12,980 bases of DNA. Source: Soehngenia sp035406565. Its GTDB lineage: Bacteria; Bacillota; Clostridia; Tissierellales; Tissierellaceae. The DNA lies in the NCBI GenBank assembly GCA_035406565.1, contig DAONLG010000042.1, forward strand, positions 1 to 12,980, in the 5' to 3' direction. Shown here piece after piece: positions 1 to 7,714 of the stretch. How positions within the stretch are numbered: the first letter of the stretch is position 1; each line of letters starts with the position of its first letter. The notes beneath the pieces were generated by a model. That model saw nothing but the letters and a program-made list of their open reading frames with translations, searched no databases and was not told the DNA's origin. The translations under genes and the position numbers were made by a program.

Positions 1-19
1 TAATTTAATCAAATTTAGG

Positions 20-48
20 TTTAAATTATTATATATTTATGGTAAACT
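20..48 (+). promoter_or_regulatory. Possible typA promoter
   Basis: A TTTAAA hexamer at 20-25 lies 17 bp before TAAACT at 43-48, and the -10 is preceded by TGG, an extended -10 element. The match to the sigma-A consensus is only moderate, and the AT-rich background makes chance matches likely. It sits about 55 bases before the typA start codon. The window begins at base 1, so a promoter further upstream cannot be excluded. Confidence 0.3.
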
Positions 49-103
49 ATTAAGGTTGAGAATAAATAATTTTATAAGAACTTTTAGGAAGGAAATGTAA
101 TAT

Positions 104-1918
104 ATGAAAAGAGAAGACATTAGAAATATTGCTATAATAGCTCATGTTGATCATGGCAAGACTACTTTGGTAGATAGCTTATTGAGACAATCTGGAGTAT
201 TTAGACAAAATCAGGTAGTTGAGGAAAGAGTTATGGACTCAAACGACATTGAGAGAGAAAGAGGAATAACCATTTTATCAAAGAACACTGCTGTTATTTA
301 CAATGGTACAAAGATAAATATTGTGGATACTCCTGGGCATGCCGACTTTGGTGGAGAAGTAGAGAGAGTACTAAAAATGGTCAATGGAGTAGTATTACTC
401 GTTGATGCTTTTGAAGGGCCAATGCCTCAGACAAAGTTCGTATTAAAAAAAGCATTGGAATTAAAATTACCTGTAATTGTGGCTATTAATAAAATAGACA
501 GACAAGATGCAAGGCCCGATGAAGTTATTGATGAGATATTAGATTTATTTATAGAATTAGGTGCAGATGATAAACAATTAGAAGTACCGTTTGTATTTAT
601 TTCTGCAAAACAAGGTACTGCTACTTTAGATATAAATAATCCAAAAGAAGACATGAAAGACTTGTTTGAAACTATCATAAACTTCATCCCAGCTCCTGAA
701 GGTGATGAGAATGGGAAAGGGCAAGTTTTGATATCAACAATTGATTATAATGACTATCAGGGAAGAATAGGAATTGGTAAAATAGAAAGAGGAGAACTGA
801 GAACAAATCAAGAGATTTTCGTAGTAAATTATGCACATCCTGAAAAAAAAGAGAAAGCAAAGATATCAAAGCTTTATGAATTTCAAGGTTTAAACAAAGT
901 CGAGGTTGAAAGTGCAAAGTTTGGAAGTATAGTGGCTATTACAGGCCCTTCAGATATCGAAGTAGGAGATACAATATGTGATGTTGAAGAGGTAGAAGCT
1001 TTACCATTTGTTAAAATATCTGAACCCACTCTTTCCATGACTTTTAGTGTCAATGACAGTCCATTTGCTGGACGGGAAGGGCAATTTGTGACTTCAAGAC
1101 AACTTAGAAATAGATTGTTTAAAGAATTACAAACTGATGTGAGCTTACGAGTAGAAGAAACAGATAGTACAGATGCTTTTAAAGTATCTGGAAGAGGGGA
1201 GCTGCATCTTTCTGTATTGATTGAAAATATGAGGCGAGAAGGCTATGAGTTTCAAGTTTCAAAGCCAGAAGTCTTATATAAGATAATAAATGGGAAAAAG
1301 TATGAACCTATTGAAAGGGTAATAATAGATGTGAGTGCTGAATTCATAGGGATTGTAATTGAAAAACTCGGGCAACGAAAAGGAGAATTAGTCAGCATAT
1401 CGGACAATTCGTCTGGATATTCAAGGTTAGAGTTTTTGATTCCGGCTAGGGGTTTAATTGGATATAGACAAGAATTTCTAAGTGACACTAAAGGAAATGG
1501 CATTTTGAATTCAATCTTTGAAGGATATGAGCCATATAAAGGCGATATTCCAAAGAGAAAAGTTGGGTCGCTGATTGCATTTGAGACTGGAGAAGCTACT
1601 GCTTATGGTTTATATCAAGCTCAGGATAGAGGAATTCTTTTTATAACACCTGGAACAGAAGTATACGAAGGGATGGTAGTTGGATCAAACCCTAAAGGCT
1701 TAGATATAGAAGTTAATGTTACAAGGAAAAAACAACAATCAAATATCAGAGCTGCTGGTTCTGATGAAGCACTCAGATTATCACCAGCTAAATTCTTAAC
1801 TTTGGAGGAAGCTCTGGAGTTTATTGAAAATGACGAATTAATCGAAGTAACACCTAAGAATTTTAGAATTAGAAAGAGAATACTCAATTCAAATTTAAGA
1901 TATAAATCTAAAAAGTAA
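104..1918 (+). CDS. typA: Translational GTPase TypA/BipA
   Basis: This is a ribosome-associated GTPase of the EF-G/LepA superfamily, acting in the cytoplasm on 50S assembly and growth under stress or cold (family knowledge). All five G motifs are visible: AHVDHGKTT (residues 13-21), ERGITI with the switch Thr (52-57), DTPGH (75-79), NKID (129-132) and SAK (167-169). After the G domain come the EF-Tu-like beta-barrel, the two EF-G-like alpha/beta domains (RGELHLSVLIENMRREGYE, then a segment with IPARGLIGYR), and the TypA-specific C-terminal domain ending in a basic tail. The length of 604 aa is normal for the family. The chosen ATG follows AGGAAGG at 86-92. cls begins 20 bases downstream on the same strand, so the two are probably co-transcribed. 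No key residue is missing. Confidence 0.97.
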   Translation: MKREDIRNIAIIAHVDHGKTTLVDSLLRQSGVFRQNQVVEERVMDSNDIERERGITILSKNTAVIYNGTKINIVDTPGHADFGGEVERVLKMVNGVVLLVDAFEGPMPQTKFVLKKALELKLPVIVAINKIDRQDARPDEVIDEILDLFIELGADDKQLEVPFVFISAKQGTATLDINNPKEDMKDLFETIINFIPAPEGDENGKGQVLISTIDYNDYQGRIGIGKIERGELRTNQEIFVVNYAHPEKKEKAKISKLYEFQGLNKVEVESAKFGSIVAITGPSDIEVGDTICDVEEVEALPFVKISEPTLSMTFSVNDSPFAGREGQFVTSRQLRNRLFKELQTDVSLRVEETDSTDAFKVSGRGELHLSVLIENMRREGYEFQVSKPEVLYKIINGKKYEPIERVIIDVSAEFIGIVIEKLGQRKGELVSISDNSSGYSRLEFLIPARGLIGYRQEFLSDTKGNGILNSIFEGYEPYKGDIPKRKVGSLIAFETGEATAYGLYQAQDRGILFITPGTEVYEGMVVGSNPKGLDIEVNVTRKKQQSNIRAAGSDEALRLSPAKFLTLEEALEFIENDELIEVTPKNFRIRKRILNSNLRYKSKK

Positions 1919-1938
1919 TTAATATTTGAGGTGCATTT

Positions 1939-3393
1939 ATGAACGATTTCGCATCAGCTTATTTTTTGATATTTTCAAATCTATTTTGGGTTAATTTAAT
2001 ACTTGCAGTGATATTGGTTATCTTTGAAAGAAAGAATCCAACATCTACATGGTTATGGCTGATGGTGTTGTTCTTCTTGCCTGTTGTAGGTTTTCTTTTT
2101 TATCTAATCATTGGACAAGATCTATCAAAGAAAAAGACATTCAAAATGAAAGCAGACGAAGATGACTGCTTTGATGAAATGGTCAAGGAACAAGAAAAAC
2201 TATTTAGCTCTAAAGAATTTAGAGAAGAAAATTCTGAATACTTCATATACGAAGACATCATTAATTTGCATTTAAAAGGAGATAAGTCGATATTCACTTA
2301 TCATAATGATGTGGAATTAATTTTTAATGGAAATGATAAATTTAAAGAACTCTTTGAAAGCATCAAAAAAGCTAAAAATTATATTTATATTGAGTATTAT
2401 ATATTTAAAAGCGACCATATTGGCAGCGAATTTCTAGATATATTGACACAAAAAGCTAGTGAAGGAATTGAAGTGAAATTGTTAGTTGACGGCATGGGTG
2501 GAAGAAAATTAGCGAAGAAATCTCTGGAGCCATTAAAACAAGCAGGAGGAGAAGTTGCTTTTTTCTTCCCATCAATTATTCCCTATATTAACACTAGAGT
2601 AAATTATAGAAATCATAGAAAGATTTGTATAATAGACGGGAAAGAAGCTTTTTTAGGAGGATTTAATGTTGGAGATGAGTATTTAGGTTTATCTAAAAAA
2701 TTTGGCAATTGGAGAGATACTCACATTAAGCTAAGAGGAGAAGCAATTAGTTTTGTATTGTGGCAATTTTTTGTTGATTGGAGATTTGCTACAAAAAAAG
2801 AACTCAAAGGTTGTCAGACATATATAGACAATCCTGATAGTTCTAAAACAGGAATTCAAATAGTTAGCAGTGGTCCAGACTCTAAATGGCCCGGCATAAA
2901 AGATGGATATTTTAAAATGATCTCTAATGCAAAATATAAATTATATATTGAATCTCCTTATTTTATACCAGATGATAGTATATTTGAAGCCCTAAAAATT
3001 GCAAGCCTTTCTGGAGTAGATGTGCGTGTAATGGTACCTAACAAGCCAGATCATCCTTTTGTATACTGGGCTGGTACAAGTTATATGGGAGAGCTCTTGG
3101 AAGCAGGTGTTAAATTTTATACTTATCAAAAGGGTTTTTTACATTCAAAAGTACTAATAATGGATGATTTTGTTTCATCTGTTGGGACAGCTAACCTTGA
3201 TATAAGAAGTTTTAAGTTAAATTTTGAAATTAATGCTTTTATTTACGATAGAGATATAAATGCAAAGTTAACTAAAAGATTCATAGACGATATTGATAAT
3301 TGTAAAGAAATGACATTAGAAGAATATAACAATAGATCAAATATTATAAAAATAAAAGAATCTTTTTCGAGATTACTTTCACCAATATTATAA
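1939..3393 (+). CDS. cls: Cardiolipin synthase (phospholipase D family)
   Basis: This membrane enzyme condenses two phosphatidylglycerol molecules into cardiolipin plus glycerol (family knowledge). Two hydrophobic segments at about residues 7-29 and 36-58, separated by the ERKNPTSTWLW stretch, form the N-terminal PLDNc membrane anchor. Two HKD phospholipase-D motifs follow. The first has His226, Lys228 and Asp233 with a downstream GG (NHRKICIIDG...FLGG). The second has His402, Lys404 and Asp409 (FLHSKVLIMDD, then SVGTANLD). The 484-aa length matches the Firmicute Cls/ClsA type. The ATG is preceded by GAGGTG at 1928-1933. It lies 20 bases after typA and probably shares its transcript. Its stop codon falls inside the stem of the downstream terminator. 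Both active-site motifs are complete, so the enzyme should be active. Confidence 0.96.
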   Translation: MNDFASAYFLIFSNLFWVNLILAVILVIFERKNPTSTWLWLMVLFFLPVVGFLFYLIIGQDLSKKKTFKMKADEDDCFDEMVKEQEKLFSSKEFREENSEYFIYEDIINLHLKGDKSIFTYHNDVELIFNGNDKFKELFESIKKAKNYIYIEYYIFKSDHIGSEFLDILTQKASEGIEVKLLVDGMGGRKLAKKSLEPLKQAGGEVAFFFPSIIPYINTRVNYRNHRKICIIDGKEAFLGGFNVGDEYLGLSKKFGNWRDTHIKLRGEAISFVLWQFFVDWRFATKKELKGCQTYIDNPDSSKTGIQIVSSGPDSKWPGIKDGYFKMISNAKYKLYIESPYFIPDDSIFEALKIASLSGVDVRVMVPNKPDHPFVYWAGTSYMGELLEAGVKFYTYQKGFLHSKVLIMDDFVSSVGTANLDIRSFKLNFEINAFIYDRDINAKLTKRFIDDIDNCKEMTLEEYNNRSNIIKIKESFSRLLSPIL

Positions 3394-3420
3394 AGCTCAG
3401 CAATCGCTGAGCTTTATAAT
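3387..3420. terminator. Bidirectional terminator between cls and pepT
   Basis: ATTATAAAGCTCAGC (3387-3401) and its exact reverse complement (3406-3420) form a 15-bp perfect stem with a 4-base loop, AATC. The GC-rich core is AGCTCAGC. A/T-rich flanks lie on both sides, with ATTTATT following on the plus strand. The cls stop codon (3391-3393) lies within the left arm, and the pepT stop (3426-3428) is just beyond the right arm. The hairpin is therefore placed to end both convergent transcripts. Confidence 0.85.
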
Positions 3421-3425
3421 ATTTA

Positions 3426-4652
3426 TTAAAATTTTTCGTTTGATAATCTTATTATTTCTAAGACAGTTTCAACTGCTTTTTCCATGCTTTGAATTGGGAT
3501 ATATTCATACTTACCATGGAAATTGAATCCACCTGTAAATATATTTGGGCAAGGCAATCCCATGAAAGACAACCTAGCTCCATCGGTGCCACCTCTAATT
3601 GGTTGAATTTTTGGTGTTATTCCAATATTCTCCATCGCTTCTTTTGCAAGATCAACTATAAACATCTTTGATTCAATCATTTCTTTCATGTTATAGTATG
3701 AATCTTTTAGCTCTAAAGTGATTATATCACCATATTTCTTATTTAAGAAATCAACGATTTCTTGCAGTAATCTCTTTTTGTTTTCAAACAATTCTCTAGA
3801 ATGGTCTCTTATGATATAAGAAATGGTAGTGTTTTCAACTGTGCCATTTATATTTGTCAAATGATAGAAACCTTCGTATTTTTCAGTGTATTCAGGTCTT
3901 TCGTTAACAGGAAGCATAGAATTCAATTCCATAGCTATTAAAGCTGAATTGACCATTTTTCCTTTTGCACTACCGGGATGGACATTTCTCCCTTGTATTG
4001 TTATTTTTGCACTAGCTGCATTGAAGTTCTCATACTCTAATTCTCCAATAGGTCCTCCGTCAAGCGTGTAAGCAAAGGAAGCTCCAAATTTTTTTACATC
4101 GAATAAATCTGCTCCTCTTCCTATTTCTTCATCTGGTGTAAAAGCAATTCTTATTTTACCATGTGGAAGCTCAGGATGAGAGATTAAATACTCCATAGCA
4201 GTAATTATTTCAGCTATTCCTGCTTTATCATCTGCTCCAAGAAGAGTTGTCCCATCTGTAGTTATCAAATCTAACCCTTTATTTTCTAACAGTTCAGGAA
4301 AATCTGAAGGAGATAATACTATACCTGCTTCTTCATTTAGTATGATATCATTTCCATCATAGTTTTTAATGATCTTTGGATTAACATTTTTTCCTGACAT
4401 GTCTGGGCTAGTATCCATATGGGCAATAAAGCCTATTACAGGTAAATCCCTCGTAGTATTTGCAGGACAAGTGGCCATAACATAGCCGTTTTCATCCACT
4501 TCTACTTCCACTAGTCCTATTTCTTTTAATTCAGCGGCAATTCTTTTGGCGAACTCCATTTGATTTTTAGTACTAGGACAAGTAGGTGAATTTTCATCTG
4601 ATGTAGTTTCAAATTTTACATAATTTAAAAAACGTTCTGTTAAATTTTGCAA
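3426..4652 (-). CDS. pepT: Peptidase T (tripeptidase, M20 metallopeptidase)
   Basis: This cytoplasmic dinuclear-zinc aminopeptidase removes the N-terminal residue from tripeptides. Motifs are complete: HMDTSPD, LLGADDKAG, TPDEEIGRG, TLDGG, and NFHGKYE near the C terminus. Counted from a TTG start at 4652, the metal and catalytic residues are His78, Asp80, Asp141, Glu175/Glu176, Asp198 and His379. Start choice: ATG at 4658 (two residues longer) abuts the GGGAGGG ribosome site with no spacer, and GTG at 4667 has no ribosome site. TTG has about 7 bases of spacing from GGAGG and gives MQNLTERF, which aligns without gaps to the MDKLLERF start I recall for enterobacterial PepT. Gene identity is near certain; the start is less so. 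It is convergent with cls and divergent from the DegV-family gene. It may process peptides brought in by the opp operon about 1 kb away. Confidence 0.95.
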   Translation of the reverse strand: MQNLTERFLNYVKFETTSDENSPTCPSTKNQMEFAKRIAAELKEIGLVEVEVDENGYVMATCPANTTRDLPVIGFIAHMDTSPDMSGKNVNPKIIKNYDGNDIILNEEAGIVLSPSDFPELLENKGLDLITTDGTTLLGADDKAGIAEIITAMEYLISHPELPHGKIRIAFTPDEEIGRGADLFDVKKFGASFAYTLDGGPIGELEYENFNAASAKITIQGRNVHPGSAKGKMVNSALIAMELNSMLPVNERPEYTEKYEGFYHLTNINGTVENTTISYIIRDHSRELFENKKRLLQEIVDFLNKKYGDIITLELKDSYYNMKEMIESKMFIVDLAKEAMENIGITPKIQPIRGGTDGARLSFMGLPCPNIFTGGFNFHGKYEYIPIQSMEKAVETVLEIIRLSNEKF

Positions 4653-4658
4653 TTTCAT

Positions 4659-4665
4659 CCCTCCC
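4659..4665 (-). promoter_or_regulatory. Ribosome binding site of pepT (decides start)
   Basis: On the minus strand GGGAGGG is followed immediately by ATGAAATTG. The Shine-Dalgarno core touches the ATG, which is too close for normal initiation, but stands about 7 bases from the TTG at 4650-4652. This spacing is the main reason for preferring the TTG start. Confidence 0.6.
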
Positions 4666-4687
4666 ACATTTATTTTATATCAGTCTA

Positions 4688-4716
4688 TTGTATAAGTATA
4701 GCTTTTTTTATATTAT
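4688..4716 (+). promoter_or_regulatory. Probable promoter of the DegV-family gene
   Basis: TTGTAT (4688-4693) is followed, after exactly 17 bp, by TATTAT (4711-4716). This predicts a transcript start near 4723, a leader of about 27 bases, and the GGAGG ribosome site at 4738-4742. The -10 is one base from consensus and the -35 matches only in TTG. The intergenic region is very AT-rich. Confidence 0.5.
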
Positions 4717-4717
4717 A
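4712..4717 (-). promoter_or_regulatory. Possible -10 element of pepT promoter
   Basis: Read on the minus strand, 4712-4717 is a perfect TATAAT, about 60 bases upstream of the pepT start. No good -35 hexamer lies 16-18 bp further upstream, so the assignment is weak. It overlaps the -10 proposed for the divergent gene on the plus strand, so the two promoters might compete for polymerase. Confidence 0.3.
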
Positions 4718-4749
4718 TAAGGAAGTATAAAGAAAATGGAGGCGTTATT

Positions 4750-5613
4750 ATGAAAGTAAAGATATTAACAGATTCAGCAAGCGATTTAACAGAAGAAATA
4801 ATCAGAGAGTACGATATAGACGTATTGCCAATGACTATAATTAAAGATGACAGAGAGTATAGAGATAAAATTGACATATCGCCTAAAGTTATCTATGACG
4901 GGATGAGGAATAAGGAAGTTTTTAAAACCGCCCAGGTTACACCAATTGCATTTGAAGAAAAGTTTGAAGAATATGCAAAACAAGGTATACCAGTCGTATA
5001 TGTTGGGTTTTCTTCAGAACTATCTGCAACCTATCAATCAAGTGTAATAGCAAGGGACAATGTCTTGATAAAATATCCAGATGCAAAAATAGAAGTTGTA
5101 GATACTCTAGCTGCATCAGGGGGATTTGGACTTATTGTATTGGAAGCTGCGAAGTTTGCAAAATCAGGGAAAGATGTAGGTGAAATACTAGATAGAGTTG
5201 AATTGGCAAAAAAATCTATTGACCATATCTTCACTGTTGATGATATTGAGTATTTATACAGGGGAGGTAGAGTTTCTAGAACATCTGCTGTATTAGGTGG
5301 TATGCTTAATATAAAACCTATACTTGAAGTTAAAGAGGGAAAACTTATTCCATTAGAAAAAATCAGGGGGAAAAACAAAGTCTTTACAAGAATGGTGGAA
5401 TTGATGGAAGAAAGAAGCATAGATAAAGATTTTACAGATGCGACTATTTGTATTACTCATGGCGATGATCTCGAGGGTGCTATTAAATTAAAGGAATTGA
5501 TTGAAGAAAGGTACAATGCTAAGAACTTTATCATAAATATGATAGGTGCAACTATTGGGGCACATTCTGGTCCTGGAACTTTAGCATTGTTTTATCCTAA
5601 AATAAAGCTTTAA
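4750..5613 (+). CDS. DegV/FakB-family fatty-acid-binding protein
   Basis: DegV/FakB proteins hold a single fatty acid in a deep pocket. With the kinase FakA they present it for phosphorylation, feeding exogenous fatty acids into phospholipid synthesis (family knowledge). Visible motifs are TDSASDL (7-13), TAQVTP (60-65), SSELSATYQSS (88-98), the VDDIEYLYRGGRVSR segment (163-177) running into VLGGMLNIKPIL, and IGAHSGPGTLAL (269-280). Thr60, Ser92, Arg171 and His272 occupy the positions I recall as lipid-head-group contacts in characterised FakB proteins. The length of 287 aa is typical. The ATG follows GGAGG at 4738-4742 with ideal spacing. No fakA is present here, and genomes usually carry several DegV paralogues, so which fatty acid it prefers, or whether it works with FakA at all, cannot be told. 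It appears to be a single-gene unit. Confidence 0.93.
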   Translation: MKVKILTDSASDLTEEIIREYDIDVLPMTIIKDDREYRDKIDISPKVIYDGMRNKEVFKTAQVTPIAFEEKFEEYAKQGIPVVYVGFSSELSATYQSSVIARDNVLIKYPDAKIEVVDTLAASGGFGLIVLEAAKFAKSGKDVGEILDRVELAKKSIDHIFTVDDIEYLYRGGRVSRTSAVLGGMLNIKPILEVKEGKLIPLEKIRGKNKVFTRMVELMEERSIDKDFTDATICITHGDDLEGAIKLKELIEERYNAKNFIINMIGATIGAHSGPGTLALFYPKIKL

Positions 5614-5628
5614 TGATTATTAGCTTTA
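5603..5628 (+). terminator. Weak hairpin at the end of the DegV-family gene
   Basis: TAAAGCT (5603-5609) pairs with AGCTTTA (5622-5628) around a 12-base loop that contains the stop codon. The stem is short and AT-rich and has no T-run after it, so it is at best a weak terminator. I see no better one before the opp promoter. Confidence 0.3.
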
Positions 5629-5681
5629 AAGTATTATAAAATATCGATAATATTCAAATAATTATATAAATTAAAAACTTA

Positions 5682-5710
5682 TTGAAATTATATAAAGTTT
5701 AATATATAAT
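5682..5710 (+). promoter_or_regulatory. Promoter of the opp operon
   Basis: TTGAAA (5682-5687) and TATAAT (5705-5710) are separated by exactly 17 bp. The -35 has one mismatch to the sigma-A consensus and the -10 is perfect. The predicted start near 5717 gives a leader of about 80 bases before the oppA ATG. It is the best promoter match in the window, which fits a gene for an abundant binding protein. Confidence 0.8.
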
Positions 5711-5718
5711 CTCATTAA

Positions 5719-5762
5719 TACCTAAATTGGTCAGAATATTCTTTCGAGACTCAAAATAGGTA
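5719..5762 (+). promoter_or_regulatory. Structured leader hairpin upstream of oppA
   Basis: In the predicted untranslated leader, TACCTA (5719-5724) pairs with TAGGTA (5757-5762). After a 2x2 A/A internal loop, TTG (5727-5729) pairs with CAA (5752-5754). After one bulged T, GTC (5730-5732) pairs with GAC (5748-5750). The 15-base loop contains the perfect palindrome AGAATATTCT (5733-5742). No T-run follows, so it is not an obvious terminator. It resembles no riboswitch or T-box that I can recognise. It could instead be a DNA operator. The pairing is seen directly; any function is inferred. Confidence 0.4.
5726..5740 (+). promoter_or_regulatory. Candidate CodY box in the opp leader
   Basis: ATTGGTCAGAATATT matches the CodY consensus AATTTTCWGAAAATT at 11 of 15 positions, with the central TCAGAA intact. 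It lies just downstream of the predicted transcript start, where a bound repressor would block transcription. CodY commonly represses peptide importers in Firmicutes. Four mismatches in AT-rich DNA is weak evidence, and presence of codY in this genome is unknown. Confidence 0.3.
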
Positions 5763-5797
5763 ATTCAGTGGTAAAAAAAAACAAAGGGGGAAATTTC

Positions 5798-7690
5798 ATG
5801 AAGAGAAAAGGTATAGTATTGCTCTTGGTATTCACAATGGTACTTACATTGTTGGCTGGCTGTACTAGCAAAAATGAGCCGACAACACCAGAAGAACCGA
5901 CTACAGAAGAACCAACTGGCGAGAAACCAACTAGCCCTACAGGCAAGTTGACTATTGGTAACACTACAGAATTGTCAGGGGACTGGGTTCCATATTGGCA
6001 AAACAATGCAGCAGATTATGATATTTACAATTTCATAACAGCTCTATCGACTGTAGACATGACATTTGAAGGCGAATATCTAGTAAATGAAACTGTTGTA
6101 GAAAAATACGAAACCACTGTAAACGATGACGGATCAAAGACTTACACTTGGACAATTAAAGATGGACTAATGTATGATGATGGTACTCCAATTACTGCAA
6201 AAGACTATGTTGCTAGCGTTCTTTTATGGTCATCTTCAGTAATAGGGGAAATGGGAGCAAATAATGACTATGGTTATTACTTAAAGGGATGGAAAGAATA
6301 CTCAACTGGAGCAACAAAAGAGTTCCCAGGGGTTAACCTAATTGATGATAAGACATTTGCCGTTACTATAGCTGCTGAAAACGTGCCATATTTCTTTGAA
6401 CTTTACTTAGCAAAAGTCGAACCAACTAAACTTTCATTCTGGACAGATGAAACTGTTGAAGTAAAAGATGATGGCAATGGTGCATATCTCTCAGAAAACT
6501 TTACAAAAGAAAACTTTGAAGAAAGACTCAATTTAGCAAGAAGAGAAGTACCTAGACCTTCAACTGGACCATATGTACTAAAGAGCTATGACGAAGCTGC
6601 TAAAACAGCAGTTTTGGAAGTAAATCCAAACTTCCCTGGTGATTACACAGGTCAAAAACCTTTAATTCAAACTGTTATTTATAAAAAAGTTAATCAAGAA
6701 ACTGCATTTGACGAGTTGTCTACAGGCTCTGTAGATTTGCTATCTGGTATGGCAAGTGGAGACGAAATAAATGCAGGACTTGATTTAGTTGAAAAAGGCG
6801 GATTTGCATACACTGATTATCCACGTTCAGGCTATGGAAAAATTCAATTCCAATGCGATCATGGTCCAACTCAATTTGTTGAAGTTAGACAAGCAATAGC
6901 ACACTTAATTGATAGAAATGACTTCGCTAAAGCATTTACTGGTGGATTTGGATCAGTTGTAAATGGCCCTTATGGAGAATCAATGTGGTTCTATCAAGAA
7001 ACTAAAGCAGAATTAAATCAAAAATTAAATCAATATCCATACAGCCTTGAATCAGCAAAAGAATTGTTAGACCAAGCTGGATTCAATCTTGATGCAAATG
7101 GGAATCCATATGAATCAGGAATTAGATATAAGAAAATGGATGATGGTACTTTAATGCCATTAATCATTGAATGGGCATCAAGTGAACAAAATGCAGTTTC
7201 TGATTTGCTAGTAGTTAAATTGCAAGAAAATCCAGATTTAGCAGCTGCTGGTATTCAAATAAATCAAACTGTAATGACATTTACTGAATTGTTGAATTAT
7301 CTATACAGGGATCCAACTCAAGGTGCAAAATACGGAGTGCCAACATATCATATGTTTAACTTAGCAACTAATTACACTCCTGTATATGATCAATCAACAA
7401 CATATACAACTGATCCAGTAATGTTTGAGCAAGGCTACAATACAAACTTTATTTTAGATGAAGAGCTAGATAGATTGTCTAAAGAAATGGTAAAAGTTGA
7501 CCCTGAAGACAGAGAAACTTTCAAACAAAAGTTTGTAGCATTTGCAGAAAGATGGAATTATTTATTGCCAGATGTTCCATTGTATTCAAATATTTACCAT
7601 GATTTCTACAATGAAAAATTAAAAGATTACAACATAAATTCATTAGTCGAAATTTCTAAGGCAATACTATACTCTTATGTAACTGAATAA
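5798..7690 (+). CDS. oppA: Oligopeptide-binding lipoprotein OppA (SBP family 5)
   Basis: This extracellular lipid-anchored receptor captures peptides and delivers them to the OppBC channel. Residues 1-22 are a lipoprotein signal peptide: basic MKRK, a hydrophobic core, then lipobox LAGC with Cys22 as the lipidation site. Residues 23-48 are a disordered Pro/Thr/Glu spacer of near-repeats (PEEPT, TEEPT, GEKPT). The binding domain then shows family-5 hallmarks: TIKDGLMYDDGTPITAKD (119-136), STGPYVL (255-261) and VEVRQAIAHLIDR (361-373). The precursor of 630 aa is longer than the usual 500-560. The ATG at 5798 is preceded by AAAGGGGG at 5784-5790; an in-frame GTG at 5768 would add ten residues before the signal peptide and is rejected. 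It is first in the operon. Peptide rather than, say, nickel or sugar specificity is inferred from the oppBCDF partners. Confidence 0.93.
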   Translation: MKRKGIVLLLVFTMVLTLLAGCTSKNEPTTPEEPTTEEPTGEKPTSPTGKLTIGNTTELSGDWVPYWQNNAADYDIYNFITALSTVDMTFEGEYLVNETVVEKYETTVNDDGSKTYTWTIKDGLMYDDGTPITAKDYVASVLLWSSSVIGEMGANNDYGYYLKGWKEYSTGATKEFPGVNLIDDKTFAVTIAAENVPYFFELYLAKVEPTKLSFWTDETVEVKDDGNGAYLSENFTKENFEERLNLARREVPRPSTGPYVLKSYDEAAKTAVLEVNPNFPGDYTGQKPLIQTVIYKKVNQETAFDELSTGSVDLLSGMASGDEINAGLDLVEKGGFAYTDYPRSGYGKIQFQCDHGPTQFVEVRQAIAHLIDRNDFAKAFTGGFGSVVNGPYGESMWFYQETKAELNQKLNQYPYSLESAKELLDQAGFNLDANGNPYESGIRYKKMDDGTLMPLIIEWASSEQNAVSDLLVVKLQENPDLAAAGIQINQTVMTFTELLNYLYRDPTQGAKYGVPTYHMFNLATNYTPVYDQSTTYTTDPVMFEQGYNTNFILDEELDRLSKEMVKVDPEDRETFKQKFVAFAERWNYLLPDVPLYSNIYHDFYNEKLKDYNINSLVEISKAILYSYVTE

Positions 7691-7714
7691 TTTGACTAAA
7701 AATTTAATATTTAT

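Noticed and set aside
5034..5420. A 128-codon minus-strand open frame.
   Set aside because: It is antisense to the well-supported DegV-family gene, resembles no family I know, and has a Ser/Pro-rich composition typical of shadow frames.
5711..5797. T-box or amino-acid riboswitch in the opp leader.
   Set aside because: The leader is only about 80 bases, has no T-box UGGNACC-type core and no following terminator, and matches no riboswitch core I can recognise.
5768..5797. GTG at 5768 as the oppA start.
   Set aside because: It would place ten polar residues ahead of an otherwise perfect lipoprotein signal peptide; the ATG at 5798 has a proper AAAGGGGG site.
5731..6006. A 91-codon minus-strand open frame, Val/Gly/Ser-rich.
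   Set aside because: It overlaps the opp leader and the oppA signal peptide and linker in antisense; its composition mirrors the Pro/Thr/Glu linker codons.
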